From assembly GCA_003443635.1 (NCBI GenBank), contig CP031964.1, forward strand, positions 62,001 to 126,000: DNA of 64,000 bases. The letters run 5' to 3'. This stretch comes from Flavobacteriaceae bacterium (GTDB lineage: Bacteria > Bacteroidota > Bacteroidia > Flavobacteriales > Flavobacteriaceae). A model generated the notes under the pieces. It saw nothing but the letters and a program-made list of their open reading frames with translations. It had not been told where the DNA came from and did not search any database. A program made the translations under genes and the position numbers. This document shows positions 35,862 through 44,926 of this stretch, one piece after another. Numbering within the stretch: position 1 is the first letter of the stretch; every line of letters begins with the position of its first letter.

Positions 35862-36740
35862 ATGAGTTCATCTTTTGAAAAACATCAAAAACGACGCTTA
35901 ATCTCATCATACTTTTCGGTAATTATTAGTATTGCTTTAGTGTTGTTTTTATTAGGTTTATTAGGGATGTTAGTATTGAATGCCAATACAATTTCAAATA
36001 ATTTTAAAGAACGTGTTCAACTCAATATTTACTTTAATGATTCTGCTAAAGATGTTGAAATAAAGCAGCTTGAAAGAAGTTTAGCACTATCTCCTTATGC
36101 TAAAGAAGCTAAATATATCTCTAAAGAAGATGCTGCTGAATTTTTAAAAACAGAATATGGAGAAGATTTTTTAGATGATGTGGGATATAATCCGTTACAA
36201 AACTCTATAGACGTTAATTTTAAAGCCGAATATGTTACAGAAACATATTTAGATAGTATTTCGCAAGTTATCCTTACCAAAAAATATGTAAACGATGTGC
36301 AGTATGACAAAGATTTGGTCTCTGTTATGAATAGTAATGTAAAGCGTATTAGTTTTTGGATACTGGTAATTAGTGCTTTGTTTACTTTAATTGCCGTATT
36401 ACTTATTAATAGCTCGATACGCTTAGCCGTGTACTCTAAGCGTTTTATTATTAAAACCATGCAAATGGTTGGAGCTACCAAGCAATTTATCAGGCGTCCG
36501 TTTATATTAAAAAGTGTACGATTAGGTATTATTGGTGCTCTTTTAGCACTCATAGGAATGGCAATTGTTTTATATTATATTAATAAAACATTTCCAGAAT
36601 TAGAGCTATTAGGGAATCCTGTATTAACTTCGGCTTTGTTTGTTATTGTTTTCCTTTTAGGTATTATAATTACTTGGATTAGCACTTATTTTGCAACACA
36701 GCGATTTTTGAATTTAAAAACAGATCAGTTATATTATTAA
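35862..36740 (+). CDS. ftsX: Cell division protein FtsX (permease-like)
   Basis: A 292-residue membrane protein. The first helix is at about 18-41, followed by an extracytoplasmic domain up to about 165, then three more helices (about 170-190, 223-245, 260-280). LINSSIRLAVYSKRFIIKTMQMVGATKQFIRRPF is the typical FtsX cytoplasmic loop. FtsX works with the ATPase FtsE, absent here, to control peptidoglycan hydrolases at the septum. It starts a conserved ftsX-DUF3098-uppP-truB gene order, all on the plus strand. Confidence 0.93.
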   Translation: MSSSFEKHQKRRLISSYFSVIISIALVLFLLGLLGMLVLNANTISNNFKERVQLNIYFNDSAKDVEIKQLERSLALSPYAKEAKYISKEDAAEFLKTEYGEDFLDDVGYNPLQNSIDVNFKAEYVTETYLDSISQVILTKKYVNDVQYDKDLVSVMNSNVKRISFWILVISALFTLIAVLLINSSIRLAVYSKRFIIKTMQMVGATKQFIRRPFILKSVRLGIIGALLALIGMAIVLYYINKTFPELELLGNPVLTSALFVIVFLLGIIITWISTYFATQRFLNLKTDQLYY

Positions 36741-36900
36741 TAGTAAGATTAGAAGTGCTCTATAAATTTAGAAGCTCTTAACGTAAAAGTTTTAAATAAA
36801 ACAGTTACTTTGCATTTATTAAAGTTTTGGATTAGTATTTAAAACATATTGCTCAATTAACAATAAGAGGCAACATTATATTTACTGAATTTAAATAATT

Positions 36901-37167
36901 ATGGGAGAGCAAAAACGAAAGCAAGACTCAAAAAGTAGTTTTATATTTGGCAAAAAGAACTATAAATTTATGTTTATAGGATTAGCTTGTATTGCTCTTG
37001 GTTTTATTTTAATGTCTGGTGGTGGAAGTGATGACCCCAATGTTTTTAATCCAGAAATTTTTAATTTTAGACGTATTCGATTAGCGCCAACATTAGTGTT
37101 AATTGGCTTTGGAATTCAGGTGTATGCAATTCTTTTAAATCCTGATAATTCTAATTCAAAAAAATAA
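36901..37167 (+). CDS. DUF3098 membrane protein
   Basis: An 88-residue protein with two hydrophobic helices at about 23-41 and 60-79. The DUF3098 core is FGKKNYKFMFIGLACIALGFILMSGGGSDDPNVFNPEIFNFRRIRLAPTLVL with a glycine- and aspartate-rich loop. The family is restricted to Bacteroidota and sits between ftsX and uppP, suggesting a role linked to envelope or division. The function is unknown. Confidence 0.88.
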   Translation: MGEQKRKQDSKSSFIFGKKNYKFMFIGLACIALGFILMSGGGSDDPNVFNPEIFNFRRIRLAPTLVLIGFGIQVYAILLNPDNSNSKK

Positions 37168-37212
37168 TTTCAAATTCTAAATCTTTTCTAAAGTATCCTA
37201 TCTCTATTTTGA

Positions 37213-37220
37213 TATTTTTG
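37213..37220 (+). promoter_or_regulatory. Possible -7 box of uppP
   Basis: TATTTTTG, only 4 bases before the uppP ATG at 37225; if used, the message would be leaderless or nearly so. Confidence 0.3.
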
Positions 37221-37224
37221 TGAA

Positions 37225-38019
37225 ATGGAAATTATCGATTCTATTATTTTAGGAATTATACAAGGATTAACTGAGTTTCTTCCTGTATCGTCTAGCGGAC
37301 ATTTAGAACTTGGAAAAGCCATCCTTGGTGACGAATCTATTCCTGAAGAAAGTCTTTTGTTTACAGTTGTACTCCATTTTGCAACAGCATTTAGTACCAT
37401 TGTAGTGTTTAGAAAAGATATTCTAGAAATTATAAAAGGAGTATTTTCATTTAAATGGAACGAAGACACTCAGTTTATCACAAAGATTATCATCTCTATG
37501 CTTCCTGCAATTTTTGTAGGCCTTTTTTTTGAAGAACAGCTTGAACAGCTTTTTGGAAATAGTGTATTATTAGTTGGATTCATGCTTATAATTACAGCAG
37601 CTTTATTATTTCTTGCTGATAAAGCAAAAAATACTGATAAAAAAGTATCTTTTAAAAATGCATTTGTTATTGGTATTTCACAAGCTATAGCTATTTTACC
37701 AGGTATTTCACGTTCTGGGGCCACAATTTCTACTTCTGTATTATTAGGAAACGATAAAACAAAAGCTGCTCGTTTTTCTTTTTTAATGGTCGTTCCTTTA
37801 ATTTTTGGAAAAATTGCGAAAGATGTTTTTAGTGGAGATCTAACTTACAGCAGTGATAATTTCACAGCACTTTCTGTTGGGTTTATAGCAGCATTTATAG
37901 CAGGTTTATTTGCTTGCACTTGGATGATTGCACTTGTAAAAAAGAGTAAGCTCTCATATTTTGCCATTTACTGTGTTATTGTAGGGGTCATCGCTATTAT
38001 GATTTCATTATTAAATTAA
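37225..38019 (+). CDS. uppP: Undecaprenyl-diphosphate phosphatase
   Basis: A 264-residue BacA-type membrane enzyme that recycles the undecaprenyl carrier for cell-wall and glycan synthesis. Signature blocks: QGLTEFLPVSSSGHLELGKAIL near the N-terminus (with the catalytic Glu and Ser residues) and the second repeat QAIAILPGISRSGATIS with the catalytic Arg. About eight hydrophobic segments are present. It sits in the ftsX-DUF3098-uppP-truB group and confers bacitracin tolerance in other bacteria. Confidence 0.97.
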   Translation: MEIIDSIILGIIQGLTEFLPVSSSGHLELGKAILGDESIPEESLLFTVVLHFATAFSTIVVFRKDILEIIKGVFSFKWNEDTQFITKIIISMLPAIFVGLFFEEQLEQLFGNSVLLVGFMLIITAALLFLADKAKNTDKKVSFKNAFVIGISQAIAILPGISRSGATISTSVLLGNDKTKAARFSFLMVVPLIFGKIAKDVFSGDLTYSSDNFTALSVGFIAAFIAGLFACTWMIALVKKSKLSYFAIYCVIVGVIAIMISLLN

Positions 38020-38058
38020 AATGAAATCTAAAAGATCCCATAAGATCATTAAAAAATA

Positions 38059-38769
38059 ATGCAAATGAATCGAATTAAAACAGGAGAAGATTATAAATCT
38101 GGTCAAGTTTTACTCATTGACAAACCTTTGCATTGGACATCTTTTCAAGTTGTAAATAAATTACGATGGGAAATACGTCAAGCTTTTAATATTAAAAAAA
38201 TAAAAGTAGGGCACGCTGGAACTTTAGATCCGTTAGCCAGTGGATTATTAGTGATATGCACAGGTAAAATGACCAAACAAATTGATCGTTTTCAAGGACA
38301 AATAAAAGAGTACACAGGGACATTTACTTTAGGAAGTACAACACCATCTTACGATCTTGAAACAGAGATTGACAATACTTTTTCTACAGAACATCTCACA
38401 AGAGATTTAATTATAAATACTACCACCAAATTTATTGGAGATATTGAGCAAGTGCCCCCTGTGTTTTCAGCTTTAAAAAAAGATGGAAAGCGTTTATATG
38501 AATTTGCCAGAGCAGGAGAGTCTATAGAAATTAAATCTCGAACAGTTCATGTTTCTGAATTTGAAATAACCAATATTGAAGGGTTTAAAATTGATTTTAG
38601 AGTAGTTTGTAGCAAAGGTACTTACATACGTTCATTAGCAAACGATTTTGGAAAAGCATTAAACTCTGGAGCTCATTTATCTGCTTTACGCAGAACAAAG
38701 ATTGGTGATTTTAATGTTGATAATGCTATCTCTATTGAACAATTTATAACTAATTTATCTTCGGAATAA
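38059..38769 (+). CDS. truB: tRNA pseudouridine-55 synthase
   Basis: A 236-residue enzyme making pseudouridine 55 in the T-loop of tRNA. Motifs: LLIDKPLHWTSFQVVNKLR, the catalytic block GHAGTLDPLASGLLVICTGKMTK with the active Asp in TLDP, and SKGTYIRSLANDFG. The start could be ATG 38059 or the in-frame ATG 38065. It follows uppP by 39 bases, likely in one operon. Confidence 0.96.
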   Translation: MQMNRIKTGEDYKSGQVLLIDKPLHWTSFQVVNKLRWEIRQAFNIKKIKVGHAGTLDPLASGLLVICTGKMTKQIDRFQGQIKEYTGTFTLGSTTPSYDLETEIDNTFSTEHLTRDLIINTTTKFIGDIEQVPPVFSALKKDGKRLYEFARAGESIEIKSRTVHVSEFEITNIEGFKIDFRVVCSKGTYIRSLANDFGKALNSGAHLSALRRTKIGDFNVDNAISIEQFITNLSSE

Positions 38770-38808
38770 TTTTTGATATTCTAATTGCTTCAATCAACAA
38801 AACACAAA

Positions 38809-39354
38809 ATGAAGCAGTCAATCATAATTGTATTTCTAACTATCCCCTATTTTTTATTTTCTCAAGAACCAGATGACATCAAAACTCATGGTTTATTTTA
38901 CAAAGGTTCTTTTGCAGCAACGTTAACTATTAATGAGGATTTTGAAATTGGTAATGAAGATGATGAAGTTCTCATAAACCCTAGTGCTTTTTTTATAAAT
39001 AATACTGTAGGCTATCAGTTTGACGAACGTACTTCTATTGGATTAAATGCTGAACTCGATTGGCATTCTAAACAAGGGCTTCTGTTTTTTCCAACATACT
39101 TAAGTTTGAGATATAATATTTTTGTAGATGATGATAATATATTTATTAGAGGTGGTTATGGTCGTTTATTAAATTTAGGTAGCGATTTTGAAAAAGGAAC
39201 ACTTTATAAAGCTGGGGTTGGTGTTCAAGTTTTTGATGGAGATTATAAAAATTCCATTTTATTTGGTATTGATTTTAGTAGAAAACGATTTGGGTTTCGA
39301 CAAACCGAAAAACTATCTAGTGTTTCCGTATTTTTGGAATTCATAGTTTTCTAA
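38809..39354 (+). CDS. Secreted beta-barrel-like outer-membrane protein
   Basis: A 181-residue protein starting at ATG 38809 (an upstream in-frame TTG at 38785 would spoil the signal peptide). The signal peptide is MKQSIIIVFLTIPYFLFSQ. The mature part alternates polar and hydrophobic residues in eight or so short strands (SIGLNAELDW, YLSLRYNIFV, IFIRGGYGRLL, LYKAGVGVQVF, SILFGIDFSRK) and ends with an aromatic residue (EFIVF), as outer-membrane beta-barrels do. No specific family is recognised. It follows truB by 39 bases. Confidence 0.78.
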   Translation: MKQSIIIVFLTIPYFLFSQEPDDIKTHGLFYKGSFAATLTINEDFEIGNEDDEVLINPSAFFINNTVGYQFDERTSIGLNAELDWHSKQGLLFFPTYLSLRYNIFVDDDNIFIRGGYGRLLNLGSDFEKGTLYKAGVGVQVFDGDYKNSILFGIDFSRKRFGFRQTEKLSSVSVFLEFIVF

Positions 39355-39405
39355 ACTTTTTTAGATAAATGAACGTATATTATATAAATTTACGTTTAAT
39401 ATTAA

Positions 39406-40140
39406 ATGCCTATAGCAACAAGCACATATAAAGCATTGATTATCACAACTTTTTTATCTACAGTTGTGGTGATTTTGGGTTTTACACTTCAAGTAAAAAA
39501 ACAACCTCATTTGGTTGCAGAAACTTTTTATGAAGTAGAATCTGAGCCTATAGTAGAAGAATCTAAAGAAGAGTTAGAAGATATTATTAAAAGCTTAGAT
39601 AACTTGCTAAATACTACTAGTACTAATCAAGCATATAATGAAACAAAACAATATGAAGCTCCAGATGAAAAAGCATTTAATGAACGCTTAGAAGAAATTA
39701 GAAATAGAAATACCATTGAAAATTCTCAAGAAAGCTCCAAAAACAATAATTCATCTAATAGCAAAAGTGAATTTAGTGCTGAAGATGATTCGGCATTTAA
39801 TGAGATTAAGGATCTTATTTCTGAAAAGAAACGAACTGCTTCAGGGGGTTCTAGTAATGTTAATAAAAACAGTTCGATTAGTTACTCTTTGGTTGATCGT
39901 ACAAAAATAGAAATCCCTCCACCTGTTTATTTATGTGAAAAAAGCGGGAAAATTGTTATAAATATTACAGTAGATGCCAGTGGTAATGTTATTGACACCT
40001 ATTTTAATAATGCTTCAACATCTAAAGATGGATGTATGGTAGATCATGCTCTAGAATATGCAAAAGCTGCGAAATTTAATGCAGATGCATCAAAACCTTC
40101 GCAGCTTGGTTCTATTACATTTTATTTTAAAGGCAAGTAG
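39406..40140 (+). CDS. TonB-like membrane-anchored protein
   Basis: A 244-residue protein with one N-terminal membrane helix (about 9-27), a long Glu/Asn/Ser-rich disordered linker (about 45-165), and a C-terminal TonB-C-like domain: YLCEKSGKIVINITVDASGNVIDTYF...GSITFYF. The layout is that of an energy-transducer TonB-type protein, but a proline-rich linker is lacking. It probably spans the periplasm. Its last 14 bases overlap the convergent thioredoxin-like gene. Confidence 0.75.
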   Translation: MPIATSTYKALIITTFLSTVVVILGFTLQVKKQPHLVAETFYEVESEPIVEESKEELEDIIKSLDNLLNTTSTNQAYNETKQYEAPDEKAFNERLEEIRNRNTIENSQESSKNNNSSNSKSEFSAEDDSAFNEIKDLISEKKRTASGGSSNVNKNSSISYSLVDRTKIEIPPPVYLCEKSGKIVINITVDASGNVIDTYFNNASTSKDGCMVDHALEYAKAAKFNADASKPSQLGSITFYFKGK

Positions 40141-40744
40141 CAGGTTGTAATTCACAAATCATTTTCGACAAATCGTCAATAATATTTTGCCCCTTATTTT
40201 TGTTATACCACATTTGTAAATCTTCCTTAAATTCTGGAGTTAATTTACCATGTGCTTCTTTATAATCATTTACCATTTGAGTTGCTTCTGATGGGCGAGG
40301 TCCAAATGTATTTACAACATCTTCAGATTCATTATCAATCATAATCAATTTTGGAATTGACTTCCCTCCATTAGTTAAAAATTGATTCATTAGCTCGTCA
40401 TTCTCATCTCGAAGTACTACTTTAAACTCAATATTTGCATTTAATTCAGCAACTTTATTCATTACTGGCATAATATGCGCTGCATCACCACACCAGCTTT
40501 CTGTAAGGATTAACCAAGTTACCTTCCCTTCAAAAGCAGCTATTTGATTTTGAATTTCTTCAGATACTTTTACTGTTTTATCCCAACGTTTCATACGTTT
40601 ATCGTTGAGCTTAGTATATTCTGCTAGGGCTTCAGTCTTTTCTGCACCCGTAGTAGAGTTTTGTTCTGCCATTTGTTTTACCAAATCTTTATACTCTTGG
40701 TAAGACATACTATTTTCGAGGCTATTTTTTATTGTACTATTCAT
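40127..40744 (-). CDS. Thioredoxin-family protein with a single active-site cysteine
   Basis: A 205-residue cytosolic thioredoxin-fold protein. The active site reads SWCGDA (C85), so the second Cys of CxxC is aspartate-alanine; classic disulfide exchange is therefore unlikely. The segments NKVAELNANIEFKVVLRDENDELM and GGKSIPKLIMID (cis-Pro) fit the fold. Two cysteines lie near the C-terminus (CELQPATC) and could substitute. This form is common in Bacteroidota and is annotated simply as a thioredoxin family protein. Confidence 0.85.
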   Translation of the reverse strand: MNSTIKNSLENSMSYQEYKDLVKQMAEQNSTTGAEKTEALAEYTKLNDKRMKRWDKTVKVSEEIQNQIAAFEGKVTWLILTESWCGDAAHIMPVMNKVAELNANIEFKVVLRDENDELMNQFLTNGGKSIPKLIMIDNESEDVVNTFGPRPSEATQMVNDYKEAHGKLTPEFKEDLQMWYNKNKGQNIIDDLSKMICELQPATCL

Positions 40745-40846
40745 AAATTTTGTTTTCTAATCTGTAAAACTAAGTGTCATACATGTTAAAAAATATGACT
40801 ATTATCATAACTATGTCTATATTTAAGGCAGAAACTTACATAGGTA

Positions 40847-41413
40847 ATGACTACAAAACATAGATGTGGCTGGTGTATAGGTGATGACCTATATGAAGCT
40901 TATCACGATTTAGAATGGGGAGTCCCCGTTCGTGATGATGATACTCTTTTTGAGTTTTTAATTTTAGAAACTTTTCAAGCTGGATTAAGCTGGATTACGA
41001 TCTTACGAAAACGCGACAATTTTAGAAATGCATTTGATAATTTTAACTATAAAAAGATCGCTAATTACAATCAAGATAAAATTGATACGCTTCTTGAAGA
41101 TGCAGGAATCATTAGAAATAAATTAAAAATAAATGCTACCATTACTAATGCACAAGCTTTTATGAAAATTCAAGAGGAATTTGGAAGTTTCAGTAAATAC
41201 ATATGGAATTTTGTTGATGGTAAACCTATAAAAAATGCTTTTGCAACTTATAAAGATGCACCAGCAAATACTGCTTTAAGTGATATAATTAGTAAAGATT
41301 TAAAAAAGCGTGGTTTCAAATTTGTAGGCTCTACAGTAGTTTATGCACATATGCAAGCCACTGGTATGGTGAATGATCATGAAGTAAATTGTTTTAGATA
41401 TAATGAAGTTTAA
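40847..41413 (+). CDS. tag: DNA-3-methyladenine glycosylase I
   Basis: A 188-residue base-excision repair enzyme removing 3-methyladenine. Typical blocks: RCGWC at the N-terminus (zinc ligand), YHDLEWGVPVRDDDTLFEFLILETFQAGLSWITILRKRDNFRNAF, and the C-terminal zinc residues in QATGMVNDHEVNCF. It stands alone and diverges from the thioredoxin-like gene. Confidence 0.95.
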   Translation: MTTKHRCGWCIGDDLYEAYHDLEWGVPVRDDDTLFEFLILETFQAGLSWITILRKRDNFRNAFDNFNYKKIANYNQDKIDTLLEDAGIIRNKLKINATITNAQAFMKIQEEFGSFSKYIWNFVDGKPIKNAFATYKDAPANTALSDIISKDLKKRGFKFVGSTVVYAHMQATGMVNDHEVNCFRYNEV

Positions 41414-41426
41414 TCTGATTATTATT

Positions 41427-42050
41427 TCATTTTAAATATTTCAAAAATTCTGCTCTAGAAATATCTTTAGCGCCTAAGCTTTCGAGATGACTCGTATATA
41501 CCTGACAATCTATTAACTTATAATTACTGTTTTTAATAAAAGTAACAAAACCAACTTTACTTGCATTACTCACTTTAGAAAACATACTTTCACCACAAAA
41601 CACATTCCCTAAATCAATACCATACAATCCTCCAACTAGTTCTTTATTCTGCCATACTTCAACAGATTTTGCATAGCCTAAATGATGTAATTTCAAATAA
41701 GCTTCAATCATAGATTCTGTGATCCAAGTTCCAGATTCTCCATTGCGTTTTATTTGAGAACATGTTCTTATAACATCTTTAAAAGCAGTATTAACTGTGA
41801 CTACAAAATCACTATTTTTCAGTATTTGCTTCATACTTTTTGAAACTTTTAGCTCTGTCGGGAATAGTACAAATCGCGGATCTGGAGACCACCATAAAAT
41901 AGGTTGATCATTTTCAAACCAAGGGAAAATCCCGCTTTTATAAGCTAATAGTAATCGTTGTACTGACAAATCCCCTCCAATGGCAAGTAATCCCTCTTCA
42001 TTAGCATTCTCAACATTTGGGAATTCTATATTTTCATCTAAAATTATCAT
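41427..42050 (-). CDS. aat: Leucyl/phenylalanyl-tRNA-protein transferase
   Basis: A 207-residue enzyme of the N-end rule that adds Leu or Phe to proteins with basic N-termini. Motifs: GLLAIGGDLSVQRLLLAYKSGIFPWFENDQPILWWSPDPRFVLFP, and EVWQNKELVGGLYGIDLGNVFCGESMFS. Its gene directly abuts (42050/42051) the AtoE-type transporter gene, so both are one operon. A ClpS/ClpA degradation role follows from the family. Confidence 0.95.
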   Translation of the reverse strand: MIILDENIEFPNVENANEEGLLAIGGDLSVQRLLLAYKSGIFPWFENDQPILWWSPDPRFVLFPTELKVSKSMKQILKNSDFVVTVNTAFKDVIRTCSQIKRNGESGTWITESMIEAYLKLHHLGYAKSVEVWQNKELVGGLYGIDLGNVFCGESMFSKVSNASKVGFVTFIKNSNYKLIDCQVYTSHLESLGAKDISRAEFLKYLK

Positions 42051-43427
42051 TTAAAAGAGTAATAAACCTAAAATATAAATCACTATTCCTACCAACATTA
42101 AAATTAAAGTATAAGGCAAAATTTCTTTTGCTTTTAACTTAGTAATTCCTAATAATGGCAAAGCCCAAAATGGTTGTAACATGTTTGTAATTTGATCTCC
42201 ATAAGCTAATGCCATAATAGCTTTAGGTAGTGGCACTCCTAATTTTAAGGCAGATTCTACTACAATTGGACCTTGTATAGCCCATTGGCCTCCTCCACTC
42301 GGCACAAAAATATTTACTAATCCAGCACTAAAAAACGTCACAATAGGCAATGTTGTTTCTGAAGCTATCGATACAAAAAAATCAGAGATCATTACTACCA
42401 TTCCTGTGCTTTTCATAATTCCCATGATTCCAAAATACAAAGGAAATTGAATTAAAATTCCTGAAGTACCTTTAATCGCTTCTTCTATTGCATTTAAAAA
42501 ATTATTAAAGTTTTTATGTAGAATAATAGCTAATCCTAGCATAAAGAAGTTTACCATATTAGGTGTAATCTGTAAGTTAATAAGGTTACCCCAATATTGG
42601 TGTCCAAAAGCAATTAATAATACTATCCCAAAACCAATGGCTATTGGTGTTGAATCATCTAATTTTTCTGCACCTTTTAAATTTTGAGCATTTTTATTTT
42701 TAAACTTATAGATTTCTAAATTGAGCTTAGTTGGATTAGTTCGCTTAGCAATTCTATATAATACTAATGGCATAACTATAAGAAGTACTGCAAAAATCAC
42801 CAAATTCCACCAGCTAAATACAGTACTATCAAAATTAATACTTGTAGGTAATTGTGAAATAATTTCAGGAGAAGAAATATCTTTCATTAATTCCTGTAAA
42901 TGATTATTCTCTGTTACTTTTATTGGAGCAGAACCACTAATCCCTCCATGCCAAATCATAAGCCCTACATATCCTGAAGCACCTACTAATGGGTAATTAA
43001 TAGCTATATTATTACGTTGGGCTTGCTCACCAATTTTCCGTGCTAAAATAGCTCCAAAAATAAGACCAAGCCCCCAATTAAAAAATGCAACGCACATTGT
43101 TGTAATACTAACTAAAACAACTGCATTAGCTGTATTTGTAGCAAATTTTGTAAGCCCAAGAATAAGGTTATTCATTGGTTTACTTAAAACTAACACATGT
43201 CCTAACACCAAAATAAGCATCATTTGGTATGCAAATTCTAATAAAGCTGTATTCCAAATACCATTTTCCCAAAACGATAAAATACTTAGTAATTGATTTT
43301 CATCAGTAATTGGTTCTGTAAACACCAATGCCAATATTATAGTTAACAATGTTAGTAAAATAGCTATTGTAAAAGGTGATGGTAAATACTTATTAAAAAG
43401 TGTTTCTATAGATCTCGTAATATTCAT
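42051..43427 (-). CDS. AtoE-type short-chain fatty-acid transporter
   Basis: A 458-residue inner-membrane permease with about 10-12 hydrophobic helices, of the AtoE/TIGR00366 short-chain fatty-acid transporter group. Recognisable blocks: FNWGLGLIFGAILARKIG, HGGISGSAPIKV, NIFVPSGGGQWAIQGPI and GDQITNMLQPFWALPLLGI. It should carry acetoacetate, butyrate or similar acids. It is followed directly by aat. The gene begins 30 bases from the terminator of the upstream DUF3127 gene. Confidence 0.88.
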   Translation of the reverse strand: MNITRSIETLFNKYLPSPFTIAILLTLLTIILALVFTEPITDENQLLSILSFWENGIWNTALLEFAYQMMLILVLGHVLVLSKPMNNLILGLTKFATNTANAVVLVSITTMCVAFFNWGLGLIFGAILARKIGEQAQRNNIAINYPLVGASGYVGLMIWHGGISGSAPIKVTENNHLQELMKDISSPEIISQLPTSINFDSTVFSWWNLVIFAVLLIVMPLVLYRIAKRTNPTKLNLEIYKFKNKNAQNLKGAEKLDDSTPIAIGFGIVLLIAFGHQYWGNLINLQITPNMVNFFMLGLAIILHKNFNNFLNAIEEAIKGTSGILIQFPLYFGIMGIMKSTGMVVMISDFFVSIASETTLPIVTFFSAGLVNIFVPSGGGQWAIQGPIVVESALKLGVPLPKAIMALAYGDQITNMLQPFWALPLLGITKLKAKEILPYTLILMLVGIVIYILGLLLF

Positions 43428-43457
43428 TACACGAAAATTAAGGTATTATATCAAAAT

Positions 43458-43492
43458 AAAAAAACCTTAACGTTATACGTTAAGGTTTTTTT
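43458..43492 (-). terminator. Intrinsic terminator of the DUF3127 gene
   Basis: AAAAAAACCTTAACG (43458-43472) and CGTTAAGGTTTTTTT (43478-43492) form a perfect 15-bp stem with a 5-base loop and run into T on the minus strand. The stem also lies before the AtoE gene. Confidence 0.9.
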
Positions 43493-43514
43493 CAGAATAT
43501 TATTATTGTTTGTA

Positions 43515-43892
43515 TTAAAACGGTAGATCATCATGATCTTCTTCATTAAGATCACTTACAGGTTCAAAAGCATCTGCTGGTGGTACAGGAGGCATTTCTC
43601 CACTAGGAGTAGCTTCTTGTAAACTTTCTATTCTCCAACCTTGTATTGAATTAAAGTACTTTGTTTCTCCTTGTGGATTTACCCATTCTCTTCCTCTTAA
43701 ATTAATACTGATTTTTACCTGTTGTCCAACTTGGTAATTATTTAATAAGTCTGTTTTATCTTGAACAAATTCTATCATTATATGCTGTGGGTATTGTTCT
43801 TCTGTAGTTACAACCACTTCTCTTTTTCTAAAACCATTTGTTCCAAATGTTTGTGTTTCTCCAATCAACTTAATCTTTCCTTGTACTTCCAT
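43515..43892 (-). CDS. DUF3127 protein with SSB-like acidic C-terminal tip
   Basis: A 125-residue protein. The DUF3127 domain (about 1-93: MEVQGKIKLIGETQTFG..., QVKISINLRGREW) is thought to adopt an OB-like fold. The tail is Pro-rich and acidic and ends NEEDHDDLPF, the same last five residues as the SSB encoded at 60579-61025. In SSB this tip recruits repair and replication proteins. A role at single-stranded DNA is thus likely. The gene has its own terminator. Confidence 0.87.
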   Translation of the reverse strand: MEVQGKIKLIGETQTFGTNGFRKREVVVTTEEQYPQHIMIEFVQDKTDLLNNYQVGQQVKISINLRGREWVNPQGETKYFNSIQGWRIESLQEATPSGEMPPVPPADAFEPVSDLNEEDHDDLPF

Positions 43893-43929
43893 TATTAATT
43901 ATTTATACTGTGTTCTTATTTTTCTTATT

Positions 43930-44799
43930 TTATGATAAAAGCAGTTTCCATGCACTTTCTACATCACCATAACTCAAATAGTTTTGAGCTACTTTATGTT
44001 TTTTTCTGTGAGTCGCTTCTTTTATATTTGGGTAGCGCTCACTTACGTCTGCAATAAACGCTTCAATCTCGGTTTTATTAGGTAACACTTCAACATTAGC
44101 TAACATTCCTAAATCATTTCCTGTTAAAATCATACTGTTTTTAACAAAATCTGGCATATTATCTACACCTATCCCTAAACGAGTTAATGGTTTTGGGATT
44201 TCAAAAAATCCTTCCTTTGCTCTGTTATAATAATTACCTCCAGCACGAGATACTAAATCTAATTTTTCTTGATTTATAGAATCATCTTTATTCAAAACTT
44301 CAGTATCAACATGAAGTTGTAAAATTTCACATATTACTAAGTTTCCTGCTCCTCCTTCTGTACCTAAAGGTTTTATCTCATTTACTTTGCATTCAAACTG
44401 TACAGGTGATTCTGCTACACGAAACGGTTTTACAACATCTGATTTTAACATTGTTAACCCTGCTTTTTCAAATTCATTTATACCTTTAGCATAAGCCGTG
44501 CTACTTAACGACATTTGATGTACAATATCAAAATTCACCACATTAATCACTACTTCTTTTGTTGCCTCTATATTATCCAAAGTATGCTTTCTAGTAGCAT
44601 CCCGCCCGCGAAGTGCCGGTGAAAAAATAAGAATAGGAGGGTTTGCACTAAACACATTAAAAAAACTAAATGGTGATAAATTAGGTTTTCCATCTGTGTC
44701 AACTGTACTTGCAAACGCAATTGGCCTAGGTGCTACAGCACTTATTAGTAAGCCATGTAATTGGGCAACAGTTAAATCTTTTGGTTTAAAGGACTTCAT
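43930..44799 (-). CDS. Flavin reductase-like domain protein
   Basis: A 289-residue protein with the split-barrel FMN-binding fold (MKSFKPKDLTVAQLHGLLISAVAPRPIAFASTVDTDGKPNLSPFSFFNVFSANPPILIFSP). It resembles flavin reductases and flavoredoxin-type proteins. The longer frame to 44844 is rejected: a TAACTTTGC promoter box at 44817-44825 lies within it, so the ATG at 44799 is the start. A partner monooxygenase is not in sight. Confidence 0.88.
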   Translation of the reverse strand: MKSFKPKDLTVAQLHGLLISAVAPRPIAFASTVDTDGKPNLSPFSFFNVFSANPPILIFSPALRGRDATRKHTLDNIEATKEVVINVVNFDIVHQMSLSSTAYAKGINEFEKAGLTMLKSDVVKPFRVAESPVQFECKVNEIKPLGTEGGAGNLVICEILQLHVDTEVLNKDDSINQEKLDLVSRAGGNYYNRAKEGFFEIPKPLTRLGIGVDNMPDFVKNSMILTGNDLGMLANVEVLPNKTEIEAFIADVSERYPNIKEATHRKKHKVAQNYLSYGDVESAWKLLLS

Positions 44800-44816
44800 A
44801 GCGCATATCGATTTGA

Positions 44817-44825
44817 GCAAAGTTA
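44817..44825 (-). promoter_or_regulatory. Promoter -7 box of the flavin reductase gene
   Basis: TAACTTTGC on the minus strand, 17 bases before the ATG at 44799. It decides the start codon of that gene. Confidence 0.6.
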
Positions 44826-44926
44826 ACAATCTAATTATTAACACAAAAACGATTTACTAACATCCAGAACAATAATATCAACATAATTGCATTATATTTA
44901 GAATTGTAATTAATCCTATAATTCTA

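Noticed and set aside
36095-36553. 152-residue antisense ORF within ftsX
   Set aside because: It lies fully inside a well-supported gene and has no recognisable domain or start signal.
44800-44844. N-terminal extension of the flavin reductase (MLIIRLLTLLKSICA...)
   Set aside because: The promoter box TAACTTTGC lies inside it, and the ATG at 44799 fits homologues.
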